NCBI GenBank assembly: GCA_033813635.1
Contig: JAPXRI010000003.1
Span: 82,447 to 146,446, forward strand
Length of the DNA: 64,000 nucleotides
Direction: 5' to 3'
DNA from: JAPXRI01 sp033813635
Lineage (GTDB): Bacteria; Bacillota; Clostridia; Oscillospirales; QAMX01
Shown here: positions 26,675 through 36,019 of the stretch, in pieces
Layout: each line of letters begins with the position of its first letter
Position numbering within the stretch: position 1 is the first letter of the stretch
Notes under the pieces: model-generated
The model's database searches: none
Told to the model about the DNA's origin: nothing
Seen by the model: only the letters and a program-made list of their open reading frames with translations
Program-made: the position numbers and the translations under genes

Positions 26675-28573
26675 TTAATGGACCGCGCAGAGCGCGGCGT
26701 TCCGCCCGGCGTATTCCTGCGGGACCGCGCCGATGCTCCAGCCGGTTCCGGTGGTCTCGATGTAGTAATATTCGACGCCGTCCAGCGTGTAGCTTTCGCC
26801 CCTATAGTCGCCGGCGACGCCGACCGCCATATGGTCGGAAAAAACAATCAGCGCCGTTTTATAGCCCAGCTTGGACAGCAGCGAGGCGAGCAGGATGCTT
26901 GTGTCCTCGCAGTCCCCGCCCTTGTCAAAAAGCGTCTCGATCGGGTATTTCGGGTACTCCGAGTAGCCGGTGGAGGTGTAATCGTCATAGTAGTTCAGAT
27001 TCTGAACGAAGCTGATTATAAAATCGGCAACCCGGTCTTCGCCCGGCGCGGCCTTTTCCGCCGCGTCTTTCAGCGCCTGCGCTACAGAGGCGAGATAGGC
27101 GTCGTCCGAGGTGTCGTTTACGAATGCGGCGTACTGGCTGTCAAAATAGATCGGATATCTCGGAATCGATCTGTAGTACTCGTAGTCGGCGACCGAAATC
27201 GTCAGCGATACGGTCCTTTTTCTCAGATAAGGGTAATAAAAGACATAGTCGTAGGTGACGTAGGCCGGGGTTACGCGGACGGTGCAGGCTGTCTGCAGGC
27301 CGTTTGTCGCGGTGACGGTGATCTCGGCCGTCCCGACCGACCGCGCAGTGACGACGCCGGCGCCGTCAACGGACGCCACCTCGGGGTTGCTCGAGGTGAA
27401 CAGGAAGGACGGGTTTGTGATGTTTTTAGTCACGATGTTGAAGGAGCCGCTTTGGCCAACCATCAGCGTCAGCGTATCCGCCGCGTCCAGATAGGGCGTT
27501 AGCGCCTGCACAAGGACTTCGCATTTCGCGGAAACGCCGTCGGCGCAGGAAACCGTTATGACCGCGCTGCCGGAGGAGACCGCGCTGACAAGGCCGGAGC
27601 TGTCCACCGACGCGACGGAGGTGTCGCTTGAGCTCCAGGCAAGGGTTTTGTCCGTCGCGCTCACCGGCGAAACGATGCAGCCGAGCTTATAGGTTTCTCC
27701 CGGACTGAGTTTCAACGTCTTTGCGGACAGCGTCAGCGACTCGACAAAGACTTTAACGTGTACGATGCAGCTGGCCGTCAGCCTATTTCCCGATGACGCG
27801 GAGATCACGGCGTCTCCCGCTGCCATTCCGGTAACGTTCCCGTCGCCGTCCACAGAGGCGATGCCGGGGTTGCTTGAGCTCCAGGTAAGAGCTTTGTCCT
27901 CGGCCTCCTCGGGCAAAACCGTGCACGAGAGCCTGTGGGTTCCGGAAACCCGGAGCGAAATTTCGCCCTCGCTGATTTCCAGGGCTTCCACAGGCGTGAC
28001 CACGGTGACCCGGCACTCCGCGGCGGCGCCGTTTGACGAGACGGCTCTGATCACGGCGGACCCGCTGCCCACGGCGGTAACGCTGCCGGTTTCGTCCACA
28101 AGGGCGACGCTTGTGTTGTCCGAGGACCAGGAGAGGTTTTTATGCGTCGCATTTTCCGGGAAAACCGAAACGGACAGCTGCGCGCTGTCCCCCCTGTCTA
28201 TTTTGAGCTCCTCTGTTGAAAAAGCCACCGAGCTCACAGGCACGGCCACGTCGATCACGCATCGCGCCGAAACGCCGCCCCTGGAGCTGACTGTGATCGT
28301 GGCCGTGCCGACGCTCTTAGCCGTGACGACCCCGTTTTTCACGCTCGCGACGCTCTCGTCGCTGGATTTCCACTTAAGCTTCGGCGTTCCTCCGCCGGAG
28401 GGCGCATAGGAATACGAGAGCGCGTAGGTCTCTCCCGGCTCTGCCGAGATGTCGGACATGTCGAAGGTGATCTCGCTGACCTTCGGGGCCAGCAAATCGG
28501 ATATGGCGATATATAGGAATACGGAAATGATTATACCGCAGAGGATTGCGGCGAAAATCAGAAATCTTTTCAA
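26675..28573 (-). CDS. Membrane-anchored surface protein: five Big2 Ig-like repeats plus transglutaminase-like domain
   Basis: About 632 residues. An N-terminal membrane helix (FLIFAAILCGIIISVFLYIAI) is followed by five Ig-like group-2 repeats of about 80 residues, each ending in a W-S-S-S-D-x-S-V-A-S-V-D type core, and then a transglutaminase/papain-like domain with the Cys in GGDCEDTS, His in SDHMAVG and a later acidic residue. This looks like an extracytoplasmic protein-modifying or protease-like enzyme held away from the membrane. The start is inferred as TTG 28573: the frame continues upstream, but that part overlaps a strong promoter. The SD is poor (GGCGG). Confidence 0.85.
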   Translation of the reverse strand: MKRFLIFAAILCGIIISVFLYIAISDLLAPKVSEITFDMSDISAEPGETYALSYSYAPSGGGTPKLKWKSSDESVASVKNGVVTAKSVGTATITVSSRGGVSARCVIDVAVPVSSVAFSTEELKIDRGDSAQLSVSVFPENATHKNLSWSSDNTSVALVDETGSVTAVGSGSAVIRAVSSNGAAAECRVTVVTPVEALEISEGEISLRVSGTHRLSCTVLPEEAEDKALTWSSSNPGIASVDGDGNVTGMAAGDAVISASSGNRLTASCIVHVKVFVESLTLSAKTLKLSPGETYKLGCIVSPVSATDKTLAWSSSDTSVASVDSSGLVSAVSSGSAVITVSCADGVSAKCEVLVQALTPYLDAADTLTLMVGQSGSFNIVTKNITNPSFLFTSSNPEVASVDGAGVVTARSVGTAEITVTATNGLQTACTVRVTPAYVTYDYVFYYPYLRKRTVSLTISVADYEYYRSIPRYPIYFDSQYAAFVNDTSDDAYLASVAQALKDAAEKAAPGEDRVADFIISFVQNLNYYDDYTSTGYSEYPKYPIETLFDKGGDCEDTSILLASLLSKLGYKTALIVFSDHMAVGVAGDYRGESYTLDGVEYYYIETTGTGWSIGAVPQEYAGRNAALCAVH

Positions 28574-28622
28574 AAAACACCGCCGTCCCGTTAGATTTGA
28601 AAATCGCTTATTTATCGTATTT

Positions 28623-28651
28623 ATAATATCAGAAGCATATGAATAAGTCAA
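28623..28651 (-). promoter_or_regulatory. Promoter of the Big2-transglutaminase gene
   Basis: On the minus strand, TTGACT (28651-28646), a 17-bp spacer and TATTAT (28628-28623). It excludes any start upstream of 28617. Confidence 0.78.
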
Positions 28652-28689
28652 GAACCCGGCGCAAAACGACAGATTTCACGCCGGAGCAT

Positions 28690-28718
28690 TTGAAATCCCG
28701 CGGGAACCGGTGTATAAT
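28690..28718 (+). promoter_or_regulatory. Promoter of the DUF1080 gene
   Basis: TTGAAA (28690-28695), a 17-bp spacer and TATAAT (28713-28718). It is divergent from the Big2 gene promoter, 38 bp away. Confidence 0.8.
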
Positions 28719-28765
28719 GGTTTAACGGCGATCAGGATCGCCTGGCCTAAAAAAGGAGGATTTAT

Positions 28766-29356
28766 ATGTATCTGCGGGATAAGATTGTCTTGTTTGACGG
28801 CAGCGGCTTTGACAAATGGGAAAGACGGGGCGGCGGAGCCGTCACATGGGACAACGACGGAGAGGCGATGACGGTGGTACGGGGCGATATCGTCTCGACA
28901 GTGGAGTTTTCGGACGCAATGCTGCACGTGGAATTCAGATGCCCCGACATGCCCGAGGCCACCGGGCAGGATAAGGGCAACAGCGGCGTGTATGTCCACG
29001 GCTGCTACGAGATTCAGGTGCTTGATTCCTATGGCGTTAATAATCCGAACGATGGCGACTGCGGAGCGCTCTACGGGATGTACGCCCCGCTGACCAACGC
29101 CTGCAGACCCGCGACGGAATGGCAGGCCTACGATATTATCATCCGCGCGCCGAGGTTCGACGGCTCCGGCGAGATCGCGGAGTACAGTAGAATGACCGTT
29201 CTGCAAAACGGGCTTCCGATCCACAATAACGTAGTCCTTAAAAGGGCTACTCCGGGCGGGCTTTCGGATAAGCCGGTCAGAAAAGGCCCGCTGATCCTGC
29301 AGGACCACGGCAACCGGGTGAGTTTCAGAAACGTCTGGCTGATTAATCTCGATTAA
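28766..29356 (+). CDS. DUF1080 (3-keto-disaccharide hydrolase-type) jelly-roll protein
   Basis: A 196-residue single-domain protein with the concanavalin-like fold of DUF1080. Conserved pieces are LFDGSGFDKWE, GDIVSTVEFSDAMLHVEFRCP, GNSGVYVHGCYEIQVLDSYG and the C-terminal LQDHGNRVSFRNVWL. Characterised members cleave or bind 3-keto-glycosides. There is no signal peptide, unlike many Bacteroidetes and Planctomycetes homologues. SD GGAGG precedes ATG 28766. It is monocistronic, with its own promoter and a strong terminator. Confidence 0.88.
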   Translation: MYLRDKIVLFDGSGFDKWERRGGGAVTWDNDGEAMTVVRGDIVSTVEFSDAMLHVEFRCPDMPEATGQDKGNSGVYVHGCYEIQVLDSYGVNNPNDGDCGALYGMYAPLTNACRPATEWQAYDIIIRAPRFDGSGEIAEYSRMTVLQNGLPIHNNVVLKRATPGGLSDKPVRKGPLILQDHGNRVSFRNVWLINLD

Positions 29357-29369
29357 CAGGTTTTAACGC

Positions 29370-29409
29370 AAACCGCGCGCCCCGATATAAAAGGGGCGCG
29401 CGGTTTTAT
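29370..29409. terminator. Bidirectional terminator between DUF1080 and UroD-like genes
   Basis: A perfect 14-bp GC-rich stem (29370-29383 with 29393-29406), a 9-nt loop and T runs on the plus side. Confidence 0.88.
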
Positions 29410-29420
29410 GCTTTGCTGCT

Positions 29421-30497
29421 TTATAAGGTTCCGAGCTCGAGCCCACGGTCCACGAAATACCGGTATGTCTCAAAATCGACGGTGTTCGGGATTGAGTGGT
29501 CGCTGTGCAGGCAATAGCCGAAGCCCTGCTTGACCACCGGAATTTTTTCCTCCAGCTCCCTGTCAATGGTTTTTTTGTCGTTGGTGTAGAGCTTTCGCAC
29601 GTCGATCCCGCCCATCAGGGAGAGCCTGTCGCCGTAGTTTTTATAGATGCGCAGCAGGTCCATCCCGGCCTTGACCTCGATCACCTGCAGGCAGTCGATT
29701 CCGGCCTCCAGCATTCCGGGTAGCAGCGGCTCAACAAAGCCGCAGGAGTGCATGATCACCGGCAGACCGAGGCTCTTCGCGTAGTCAATCGTGTATTTGT
29801 GCGCGGGCTGGATCAGATCCCGGTACATCGCGGGGGACATAAAGGGCCGTTCCTTGAAGCCCATGTCTTCATAGAACCAGATTCCGTCGGGCTTGCCCTC
29901 CTTTGCGAACAGCATCTCCTGCATGCTGACGGTGGCGCGGGCGTAATCCATCGCCATCTCGGAGATCCAATCCGGGTCCAGCGCCATGCCTACCAGCAGG
30001 TTCTCGTGCCCGCAGACCGGGTGCATCAGTTCAAACACGTTTACGCCGGACCAGACGAAAAAACGCTGCTTTTCCGCGGCTTTACGCCTGGCGTCCCTGT
30101 AGGCCGCATAGTTGATCCGCCGGTCCGACGGCGTGATGCGGGGCTTAATCAGCTCGCGGTAGGCGTCGCTGTCCTTTACCGTGAAATCGATGTGCTCGGG
30201 GGTCGTGTCGTGCTTTTTATGCCGGCGGAGGACCGCGCCGTTCCCGTCGCGGACGACGTAGGTGTTTTCCGTCTCGCTGAGGATCTCAGGTTTGAAGTCG
30301 AGGTCGGCGACGAAGTTGAACGGCCAGCACTCCGCGAGGTCAAAGCCGAAAATATCCTCAAGACTTTCGTTTTCCTTGATTTTTCCGCCGGCGAGCCACG
30401 CCTTGTGCGTGTCGCCCCAGAAGTGTTCATAGAGTCCGATCCGGTCGGTCTTTTTGCGTTTCAGCAGATTGGACATGCGCTCATAGCCCGTCATCAT
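29421..30497 (-). CDS. Uroporphyrinogen decarboxylase-like protein (corrinoid methyltransferase group)
   Basis: A 358-residue TIM-barrel protein of the UroD/MtaA superfamily. Features include a C-terminal GGIDVRKLYT loop, VIMHSCGFVEPLLPGMLEAGIDCLQ (the metal-binding His/Cys region of methyl transferases), and GFGYCLHSDHSIPN. Members near glycan genes in Clostridia are probably methyl or demethyl transferases using corrinoid proteins, not heme enzymes; no heme gene is present here. ATG 30497 is chosen; the frame is open far upstream but without homology. Confidence 0.82.
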   Translation of the reverse strand: MMTGYERMSNLLKRKKTDRIGLYEHFWGDTHKAWLAGGKIKENESLEDIFGFDLAECWPFNFVADLDFKPEILSETENTYVVRDGNGAVLRRHKKHDTTPEHIDFTVKDSDAYRELIKPRITPSDRRINYAAYRDARRKAAEKQRFFVWSGVNVFELMHPVCGHENLLVGMALDPDWISEMAMDYARATVSMQEMLFAKEGKPDGIWFYEDMGFKERPFMSPAMYRDLIQPAHKYTIDYAKSLGLPVIMHSCGFVEPLLPGMLEAGIDCLQVIEVKAGMDLLRIYKNYGDRLSLMGGIDVRKLYTNDKKTIDRELEEKIPVVKQGFGYCLHSDHSIPNTVDFETYRYFVDRGLELGTL

Positions 30498-30554
30498 AAT
30501 TCTGTCCGCCTTTCGCGATAAAATAAGTCTTTTGTCCGCGGTTTTCCCCGGTAA

Positions 30555-30592
30555 TATTAACACAAAAGGGCTTTGCAGAAAAGCCCTTTGTG
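30555..30592 (-). terminator. Terminator after the C_GCAxxG_C_C gene
   Basis: A stem of about 12 bp with one bulge (30561-30573 with 30581-30592), followed on the minus strand by a T-poor TTAATATT. Confidence 0.6.
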
Positions 30593-30622
30593 CGGATATC
30601 CGAATATTTCGTTCCCGTACGG

Positions 30623-31054
30623 TTAAAAACCCATTTCCTCGAGCAGCTCGACCGCGTCCTTGATCGCGCCGGGGCAGATTTCCTTCTGGCGGCCCGGGAA
30701 TTTCGCCCTCGCGTCGGGGTCTCGTATGTCGTAGCCCAGCAGCTCCCGGCATAATACCGTGCCCTTTTTTGCCGCGTATTTTTCCATAAATTCGGAGGTG
30801 ACCCGGTAACAGCGCTCCTTTGCCTCCGAGTCGCCGGCGGCGGTCTGGGCGTATTTCAGCCCGATTGCCATCACAGCGCCGGATACCGCGCCGCAGACCT
30901 CGCCGCAGCGGAGCCCTCCGCCAAACCCTCCGTTAAATTTCATCGCGGTTTCTTCGTCGATTCCGTATTTGTCGCAGAACGCGCCGACCACGGACTGACA
31001 GCAGTTGAAGCCGCTCTGATGCAGCCCGGCCGCTCTGTTCGCTCTCTCGCTCAT
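30623..31054 (-). CDS. C_GCAxxG_C_C family redox-type protein
   Basis: A 143-residue cysteine-rich protein. The N-terminus has FNCCQSV, then GGFGGGLRCGEVCGAVSGAVMAIG, which is the family motif, and later conserved Cys residues (LCRELLGYD, ICPGAIKDAV). It is presumed to carry a redox or metal centre; function unknown. It starts 15 nt after uvrA ends, so it may be expressed from the uvrBA transcript. A hairpin terminator follows. Confidence 0.88.
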   Translation of the reverse strand: MSERANRAAGLHQSGFNCCQSVVGAFCDKYGIDEETAMKFNGGFGGGLRCGEVCGAVSGAVMAIGLKYAQTAAGDSEAKERCYRVTSEFMEKYAAKKGTVLCRELLGYDIRDPDARAKFPGRQKEICPGAIKDAVELLEEMGF

Positions 31055-31069
31055 AGAAGTCCCATCTCC

Positions 31070-33922
31070 TCATCTTCCGCCGTCTGCCGGCGTATGCGTG
31101 CCGCGCAGATATTTTTTCAGGAACATGCCGGTATACGAGTTCCCGCACTCGGCGACCTGCTCCGGCGTGCCGGTGCAGACGATGTTGCCGCCGAGGTCGC
31201 CCCCCTCCGGGCCGAGATCGATGATATGGTCGGCGACCTTTATCACCTCGAGATTATGCTCGATCACGACGACGGTGTTCCCGGCGTCGGTCAGCGAGGA
31301 CAGAACGTCGATCAGCTTGTGTACGTCGGCGACGTGGAGGCCGGTGGTCGGCTCGTCGAGGATGTACAGCGTCCGCCCGGTTGAGCGTTTCGAGAGCTCG
31401 GTCGCCAGCTTTACCCGCTGCGCCTCGCCGCCGGAAAGCGTTGTCGACGGCTGCCCGAGCTTGATATAGCCGAGACCGACCTCGGCGAGCGTCGTCAGCT
31501 TGCGGCGGAGCTTCGGTATGTTTTCGAAGAACGGAAGAGCTTCGTCCACCGTCATTTCGAGCACCTCATAGATATTTTTCCCTTTATATCTGACCTCGAG
31601 CGTCTCGCGGTTGTAGCGCTTGCCCTTGCAGACATCGCACGGGACGTAGACGTCCGGCAAAAAATGCATCTCGATTTTTATCAGCCCGTCGCCCTCGCAG
31701 GCCTCGCACCTGCCGCCCCTGATGTTGAACGAGAACCTGCCGGGCCCGTAGCCCCGGGATTTTGCGTCCTGCGTCTGGGCGAAAAGCTCCCGGATGTCCC
31801 CGAAAAGCCCGGTGTAGGTGGCCGGATTTGAGCGGGGCGTTCTGCCGATCGGCGACTGGTCGATTTCGATTACCTTGTCCAGCGCGTCGAGCCCCTCGAC
31901 CGAGTCGTGGGCGCCAGGCCGGCACCGGGCGCCGTTAAGCTCCGACGCGAGCTTTTTGTAAAGAATCTCATTGACGAGACTCGATTTGCCGGAGCCGGAC
32001 ACGCCGGTGACGCAGATGAACTTCCCCAGCGGAAAGCCGACGTCAATCGATTTCAGATTATGCTCCCGAGCCCCGCGGATCGTGAGGACCCTGCCGTTGC
32101 CCTCTCTGCGCTTGTCCGGTACCGGAATAAACAGCTCGCCCTTGAGATATTTCCCGGTGATTGAGTTCGGGCAGGCCTTAATATCGTCCACGGTGCCCTG
32201 GCAGATCACCCGTCCCCCGTTTACCCCGGCTCCCGGACCTATGTCCACGATATGGTCCGCAGCGTACATGGTGTCCTCGTCGTGTTCGACGACGATCAGC
32301 GTGTTGCCCAGGTCGCGGAGACGTTTGAGGGTTTCCAGAAGCTTTGCGTTGTCCCGCTGATGGAGGCCGATGCTGGGCTCGTCGAGGATATACAAAACGC
32401 CCATCAGCGACGAGCCTATCTGGGTCGCCAGCCGGATTCTCTGGCTCTCCCCGCCGGAAAGGGTTCCGGCGGCGCGGGAGAGCGTCAGATAGTCGAGCCC
32501 CACGTTTGAGAGGAAGTTCAGCCGGGTGAGAATCTCATGGACGATCTTTCCGGCGATCAGCCCCTCGGTCTTCGTCAAAGGGACCGATTCGATAAACCTC
32601 GCTGCCTCGTTGATCGGCAGCTCGCAGTAATCCGATATGTTAATGCCGCCGACGGTCACGGCGAGGGATTCCTTTTTCAAACGCTTGCCGTTGCAGGCCG
32701 GGCATGGGATGGGGCTCATATACTCCTCGTAATAGGCCTTCGCCTCGTCGCTTCCGGTCTCGCGGTACCGGCGCTCAAGGTTGGGGATCACTCCCTCGAA
32801 GGCGCTGTTCCAGTAGCCGCCGCCGTGCTCGGAGGGGCGCTCGAGCTTCAGCTTCCTGCCGTTCGTGCCGTACAGAAATAAATCCAGCTGTTCCTTCGGC
32901 AACTCCCGGACCGGTACGTCCAGCGGCACGCCGTATTCGCGCGAGATCGCGTCGAAGAATATGCGCGCCATCATATTTTTTTCGTTGTAGTGCCAGCCGT
33001 TGGCGAAAACCGCGCCCTCTCTGATCGAGAGCCCGGGGTCGGGGATGACCCTGTCGGGGTCTATCTTAAGCATCGCGCCCAGTCCGGTGCATTCGGGGCA
33101 GGCGCCGTAGGGGTTGTTGAACGAGAACATTCGAGGCGTGAGCTCCTCGATAGAGATGCCGCAGTCCTCGCAGGCGTAATTCTGGGAGAACAGAAGCTCC
33201 TCCCCTCCGATTACGTCGATAATCACCAGCCCGCCGGCAAGGGAGGCCGCGGTTTCCACCGAGTCTGTGACCCTCCGGTGCAGGTCCGGCTTAATGACGA
33301 GCCGGTCTACGATGATCTCGATATTGTGCTTCTTGTTTTTATCAAGGCGGATCTCCTCTGAGAGGTCGTAGAGTATGCCGTCCACCCGCACCCTGACGTA
33401 GCCGCTGCGCCGGGCGTCCTCGAATACCTTGGCGTATTCGCCCTTCCTCGCTCTGACCACAGGGGAAAGCACCTGTATTTTTGTCCCCTCCGGCAGCGCC
33501 ATCACGGCGTCGATGATCTGGTCGATGGTCTGCTGGGTGATCGGCTTGCCGCATTTCGGACAGTGCGGCCGGCCTATGCGGGCCCAAAGCAGGCGCAGAT
33601 AGTCGTAGATTTCGGTGACGGTGCCGACGGTCGAACGCGGGTTTTTAGAGGTGGTCTTCTGATCGATCGAAATCGCGGGCGAAAGGCCCTCGATGGAGTC
33701 GACGTCCGGCTTGTCCATCTGGCCTAAAAACTGCCTCGCATAGGACGAAAGAGACTCGATGTACCGCCGCTGTCCCTCGGCGTAGATCGTGTCTAAGGCC
33801 AGGCTCGATTTTCCGGAGCCGGAGAGCCCTGTGAAAACGATGAGCTTGTTCCTCGGTATTGTCAGATCGAAGTTTTTCAGGTTGTGCTCCCTCGCGCCGC
33901 GGATAACGATATTGTCATGCAT
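31070..33922 (-). CDS. uvrA: Excinuclease ABC subunit A
   Basis: A 950-residue UvrA damage-recognition ATPase of nucleotide excision repair. It has two ABC ATPase modules (Walker A GLSGSGKSSLA near residue 32 and GVSGSGKSSL in the second half), each with LSGGE signature sequences, and zinc sites (CEDCGISIEEL with CPECTG; CEACEGDG with CDVCKG). It starts at ATG 33922 with AAAGGG about 12 nt upstream, slightly far. It lies 135 bp after uvrB; that gap holds a phased A-tract array. Confidence 0.97.
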   Translation of the reverse strand: MHDNIVIRGAREHNLKNFDLTIPRNKLIVFTGLSGSGKSSLALDTIYAEGQRRYIESLSSYARQFLGQMDKPDVDSIEGLSPAISIDQKTTSKNPRSTVGTVTEIYDYLRLLWARIGRPHCPKCGKPITQQTIDQIIDAVMALPEGTKIQVLSPVVRARKGEYAKVFEDARRSGYVRVRVDGILYDLSEEIRLDKNKKHNIEIIVDRLVIKPDLHRRVTDSVETAASLAGGLVIIDVIGGEELLFSQNYACEDCGISIEELTPRMFSFNNPYGACPECTGLGAMLKIDPDRVIPDPGLSIREGAVFANGWHYNEKNMMARIFFDAISREYGVPLDVPVRELPKEQLDLFLYGTNGRKLKLERPSEHGGGYWNSAFEGVIPNLERRYRETGSDEAKAYYEEYMSPIPCPACNGKRLKKESLAVTVGGINISDYCELPINEAARFIESVPLTKTEGLIAGKIVHEILTRLNFLSNVGLDYLTLSRAAGTLSGGESQRIRLATQIGSSLMGVLYILDEPSIGLHQRDNAKLLETLKRLRDLGNTLIVVEHDEDTMYAADHIVDIGPGAGVNGGRVICQGTVDDIKACPNSITGKYLKGELFIPVPDKRREGNGRVLTIRGAREHNLKSIDVGFPLGKFICVTGVSGSGKSSLVNEILYKKLASELNGARCRPGAHDSVEGLDALDKVIEIDQSPIGRTPRSNPATYTGLFGDIRELFAQTQDAKSRGYGPGRFSFNIRGGRCEACEGDGLIKIEMHFLPDVYVPCDVCKGKRYNRETLEVRYKGKNIYEVLEMTVDEALPFFENIPKLRRKLTTLAEVGLGYIKLGQPSTTLSGGEAQRVKLATELSKRSTGRTLYILDEPTTGLHVADVHKLIDVLSSLTDAGNTVVVIEHNLEVIKVADHIIDLGPEGGDLGGNIVCTGTPEQVAECGNSYTGMFLKKYLRGTHTPADGGR

Positions 33923-33971
33923 AATAAACGTATGCCCTTTCTTTTTTTGTATAAATATGCAAAGCGCCGCG

Positions 33972-34041
33972 AAAAATCGGGTAAAAAACGGTCCGAAACG
34001 GGGCTAAAACGGGCGCAAAACGGTCCGAAAAAGGTTCAAAA
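33972..34041. repeat. Phased A-tract array between uvrB and uvrA
   Basis: Seven A-tracts of 3-6 nt, centred near 33974, 33985, 33997, 34007, 34018, 34030 and 34040, spaced 10-12 bp (one helical turn). Most are followed by CGG. The period is not a multiple of three, so it is not coding. It probably bends DNA upstream of uvrA. Confidence 0.75.
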
Positions 34042-34057
34042 CGGGGCGTATACGGGG

Positions 34058-36019
34058 CTATTTTGCCCCTTTCAGCTCTATAATTCTGTCCCTGAGCAGA
34101 GCGGCGTATTCAAACTCCATCAATTTTGAGGCCTGCTTCATATCTTTGGTCAGCTTGTCAATCAGCCGCGACCGCTCCTCGGCGGTCATGTATTTCTCGT
34201 CCTTCTCATTTTCGCTGACATCCTTGCCGACTTCAATCAGGTCGCGGATGCCCTTTTGAACCGTTTTCGGCGTGATGCCGTGCGCCTCGTTGAAGGCCTT
34301 CTGAATGCTCCTGCGGCGGGTAGTTTCGTCGATCGCCTTTTGCATCGACTCGGTGACGGAGTCGGCGTACAAAACCACCTTCCCGGCGGCGTTGCGCGCC
34401 GCGCGGCCGATAATCTGAATAAGCGAGGTCTCGCTGCGCAGGAAGCCCTCCTTGTCCGCGTCAAGCACTGCGACCAGCGAGACTTCGGGCAGGTCAAGCC
34501 CCTCGCGCAACAGGTTGATGCCGACGAGCACGTCGAACTTCCCCATGCGGAGGTCGCGCAGCAGCTCGATCCGCTCCATGGTGTCCACCCCGTGGTGGAT
34601 ATAGCGGACCCTTATGCCGGAATCCTTCAAATACGCGGTCAGGTCTTCCGCCATTTTCTTTGTCAGCGTGGTGACCAGCACGCGCTCCTTGCGGGCGGCT
34701 CGGGCGTTGATCTCGCCAATCAGGTCGTCCACCTGTCCGACCGCCGGGCGGACATCCACCTCCGGGTCAAGAAGCCCGGTGGGGCGGATAACCTGCTCGA
34801 CTATCTGGCCGGAACGGGAGCGCTCATAATCGCCCGGCGTCGCCGAAACGTAAATAACCTGGTTTATCTTTTCGTTGAACTCCTCGAAGGTGAGCGGCCG
34901 GTTGTCGAGGGCGCTCGGCAGGCGGAAGCCGTAATCGACGAGTGTCTGCTTGCGGGAGCGGTCGCCGGCGTACATGCCGCGTATCTGCGGCAGCGACACG
35001 TGGGACTCGTCAATGAACATCAGAAAGTCCTTCGGAAAGTAGTCCAGCAGCGTGTAGGGCGCGCTGCCCGGCGGGCGGGCGGAGAGAATGCGCGAGTAGT
35101 TCTCGATTCCGCTGCATATACCGATCTGCGAGATCATCTCGATATCATTAAGCGTCCTCTCCCGGATGCGCTGCGCCTCGATCAGCTTTCCGTGGTCCTC
35201 GAAGTACTTTACCCTGTCCCACATCTCGTTTTCGATCTCTACGAGGGCGCGCTTAAGCTTTTCATCGTTAGTGGCGTGGTGGCTTGTGGGGTAGACGGCG
35301 GCGTGCTTCAGCTCGCGCAGCCGCTTGCCCGTCAGCACGTCGACCTCGGACAGGCGCTCGATCTCGTCGCCGAAAAACTCGACTCTGACCGCGATATTTT
35401 CGCTCCACGCCGGGAAAATTTCGACGGTGTCGCCCCTTACCCGGAAGGTCGAGCGGACAAAGTTGACGTCGTTTCGCGTGAACTGAATTTCCACGAGCTT
35501 TTTGATAAGGCTCTCCCGGGAATACGCCATGCCCGGGCGGAGCGAGAGCATCAGCCCGGTATAGTCCTCCGGGTCGCCCAACCCGTAAATACAGGAGACG
35601 CTGGCGACGATGATCACGTCGCGCCGCTCAAACAGCGAAAACGTCGCCGAGTGGCGGAGACGGTCAATCTCGTCGTTCCGGGACGAGTCCTTTTCGATAT
35701 AGGTATCCGTCAGAGGCATGTAGGCCTCCGGCTGGTAGTAGTCAAAATAGGAGATGAAGTATTCGACGGCGTTGTTCGGGAAAAACTCCTTGAACTCCGC
35801 GCAGAGCTGCGCCGCGAGGGTCTTGTTGTGCGCAAAAACGAGCGTCGGCCTCTGCACGCGCTCGATAACCTTAGCCATCGTATAGGTTTTTCCCGAGCCG
35901 GTGACACCGAGCAGCGTCTGCTCCGTCAGCCCGTTCTCGACGCCCGCAGCCAACGCCTCGATCGCCTCCGGCTGGTCCCCCGCGGGTTTGAAATCCGAAA
36001 CAAGCTCGAACCGGTCCAA
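34058..36019 (-). CDS. uvrB: Excinuclease ABC subunit B
   Basis: A 653-residue damage-verification helicase. Signatures: PAGDQPEAIEAL, Walker A GVTGSGKTYTMA, the beta-hairpin region, DESHVSLPQIRGMY, and a C-terminal UVR domain (about 620-653) that recruits UvrC. The start is TTG 36019, giving MDRFELVSDF; its SD is AAAGGGGG within a run of ten Gs (36034-36025). The frame extends upstream only through the promoter. It lies before uvrA on the same strand. Confidence 0.97.
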   Translation of the reverse strand: MDRFELVSDFKPAGDQPEAIEALAAGVENGLTEQTLLGVTGSGKTYTMAKVIERVQRPTLVFAHNKTLAAQLCAEFKEFFPNNAVEYFISYFDYYQPEAYMPLTDTYIEKDSSRNDEIDRLRHSATFSLFERRDVIIVASVSCIYGLGDPEDYTGLMLSLRPGMAYSRESLIKKLVEIQFTRNDVNFVRSTFRVRGDTVEIFPAWSENIAVRVEFFGDEIERLSEVDVLTGKRLRELKHAAVYPTSHHATNDEKLKRALVEIENEMWDRVKYFEDHGKLIEAQRIRERTLNDIEMISQIGICSGIENYSRILSARPPGSAPYTLLDYFPKDFLMFIDESHVSLPQIRGMYAGDRSRKQTLVDYGFRLPSALDNRPLTFEEFNEKINQVIYVSATPGDYERSRSGQIVEQVIRPTGLLDPEVDVRPAVGQVDDLIGEINARAARKERVLVTTLTKKMAEDLTAYLKDSGIRVRYIHHGVDTMERIELLRDLRMGKFDVLVGINLLREGLDLPEVSLVAVLDADKEGFLRSETSLIQIIGRAARNAAGKVVLYADSVTESMQKAIDETTRRRSIQKAFNEAHGITPKTVQKGIRDLIEVGKDVSENEKDEKYMTAEERSRLIDKLTKDMKQASKLMEFEYAALLRDRIIELKGAK

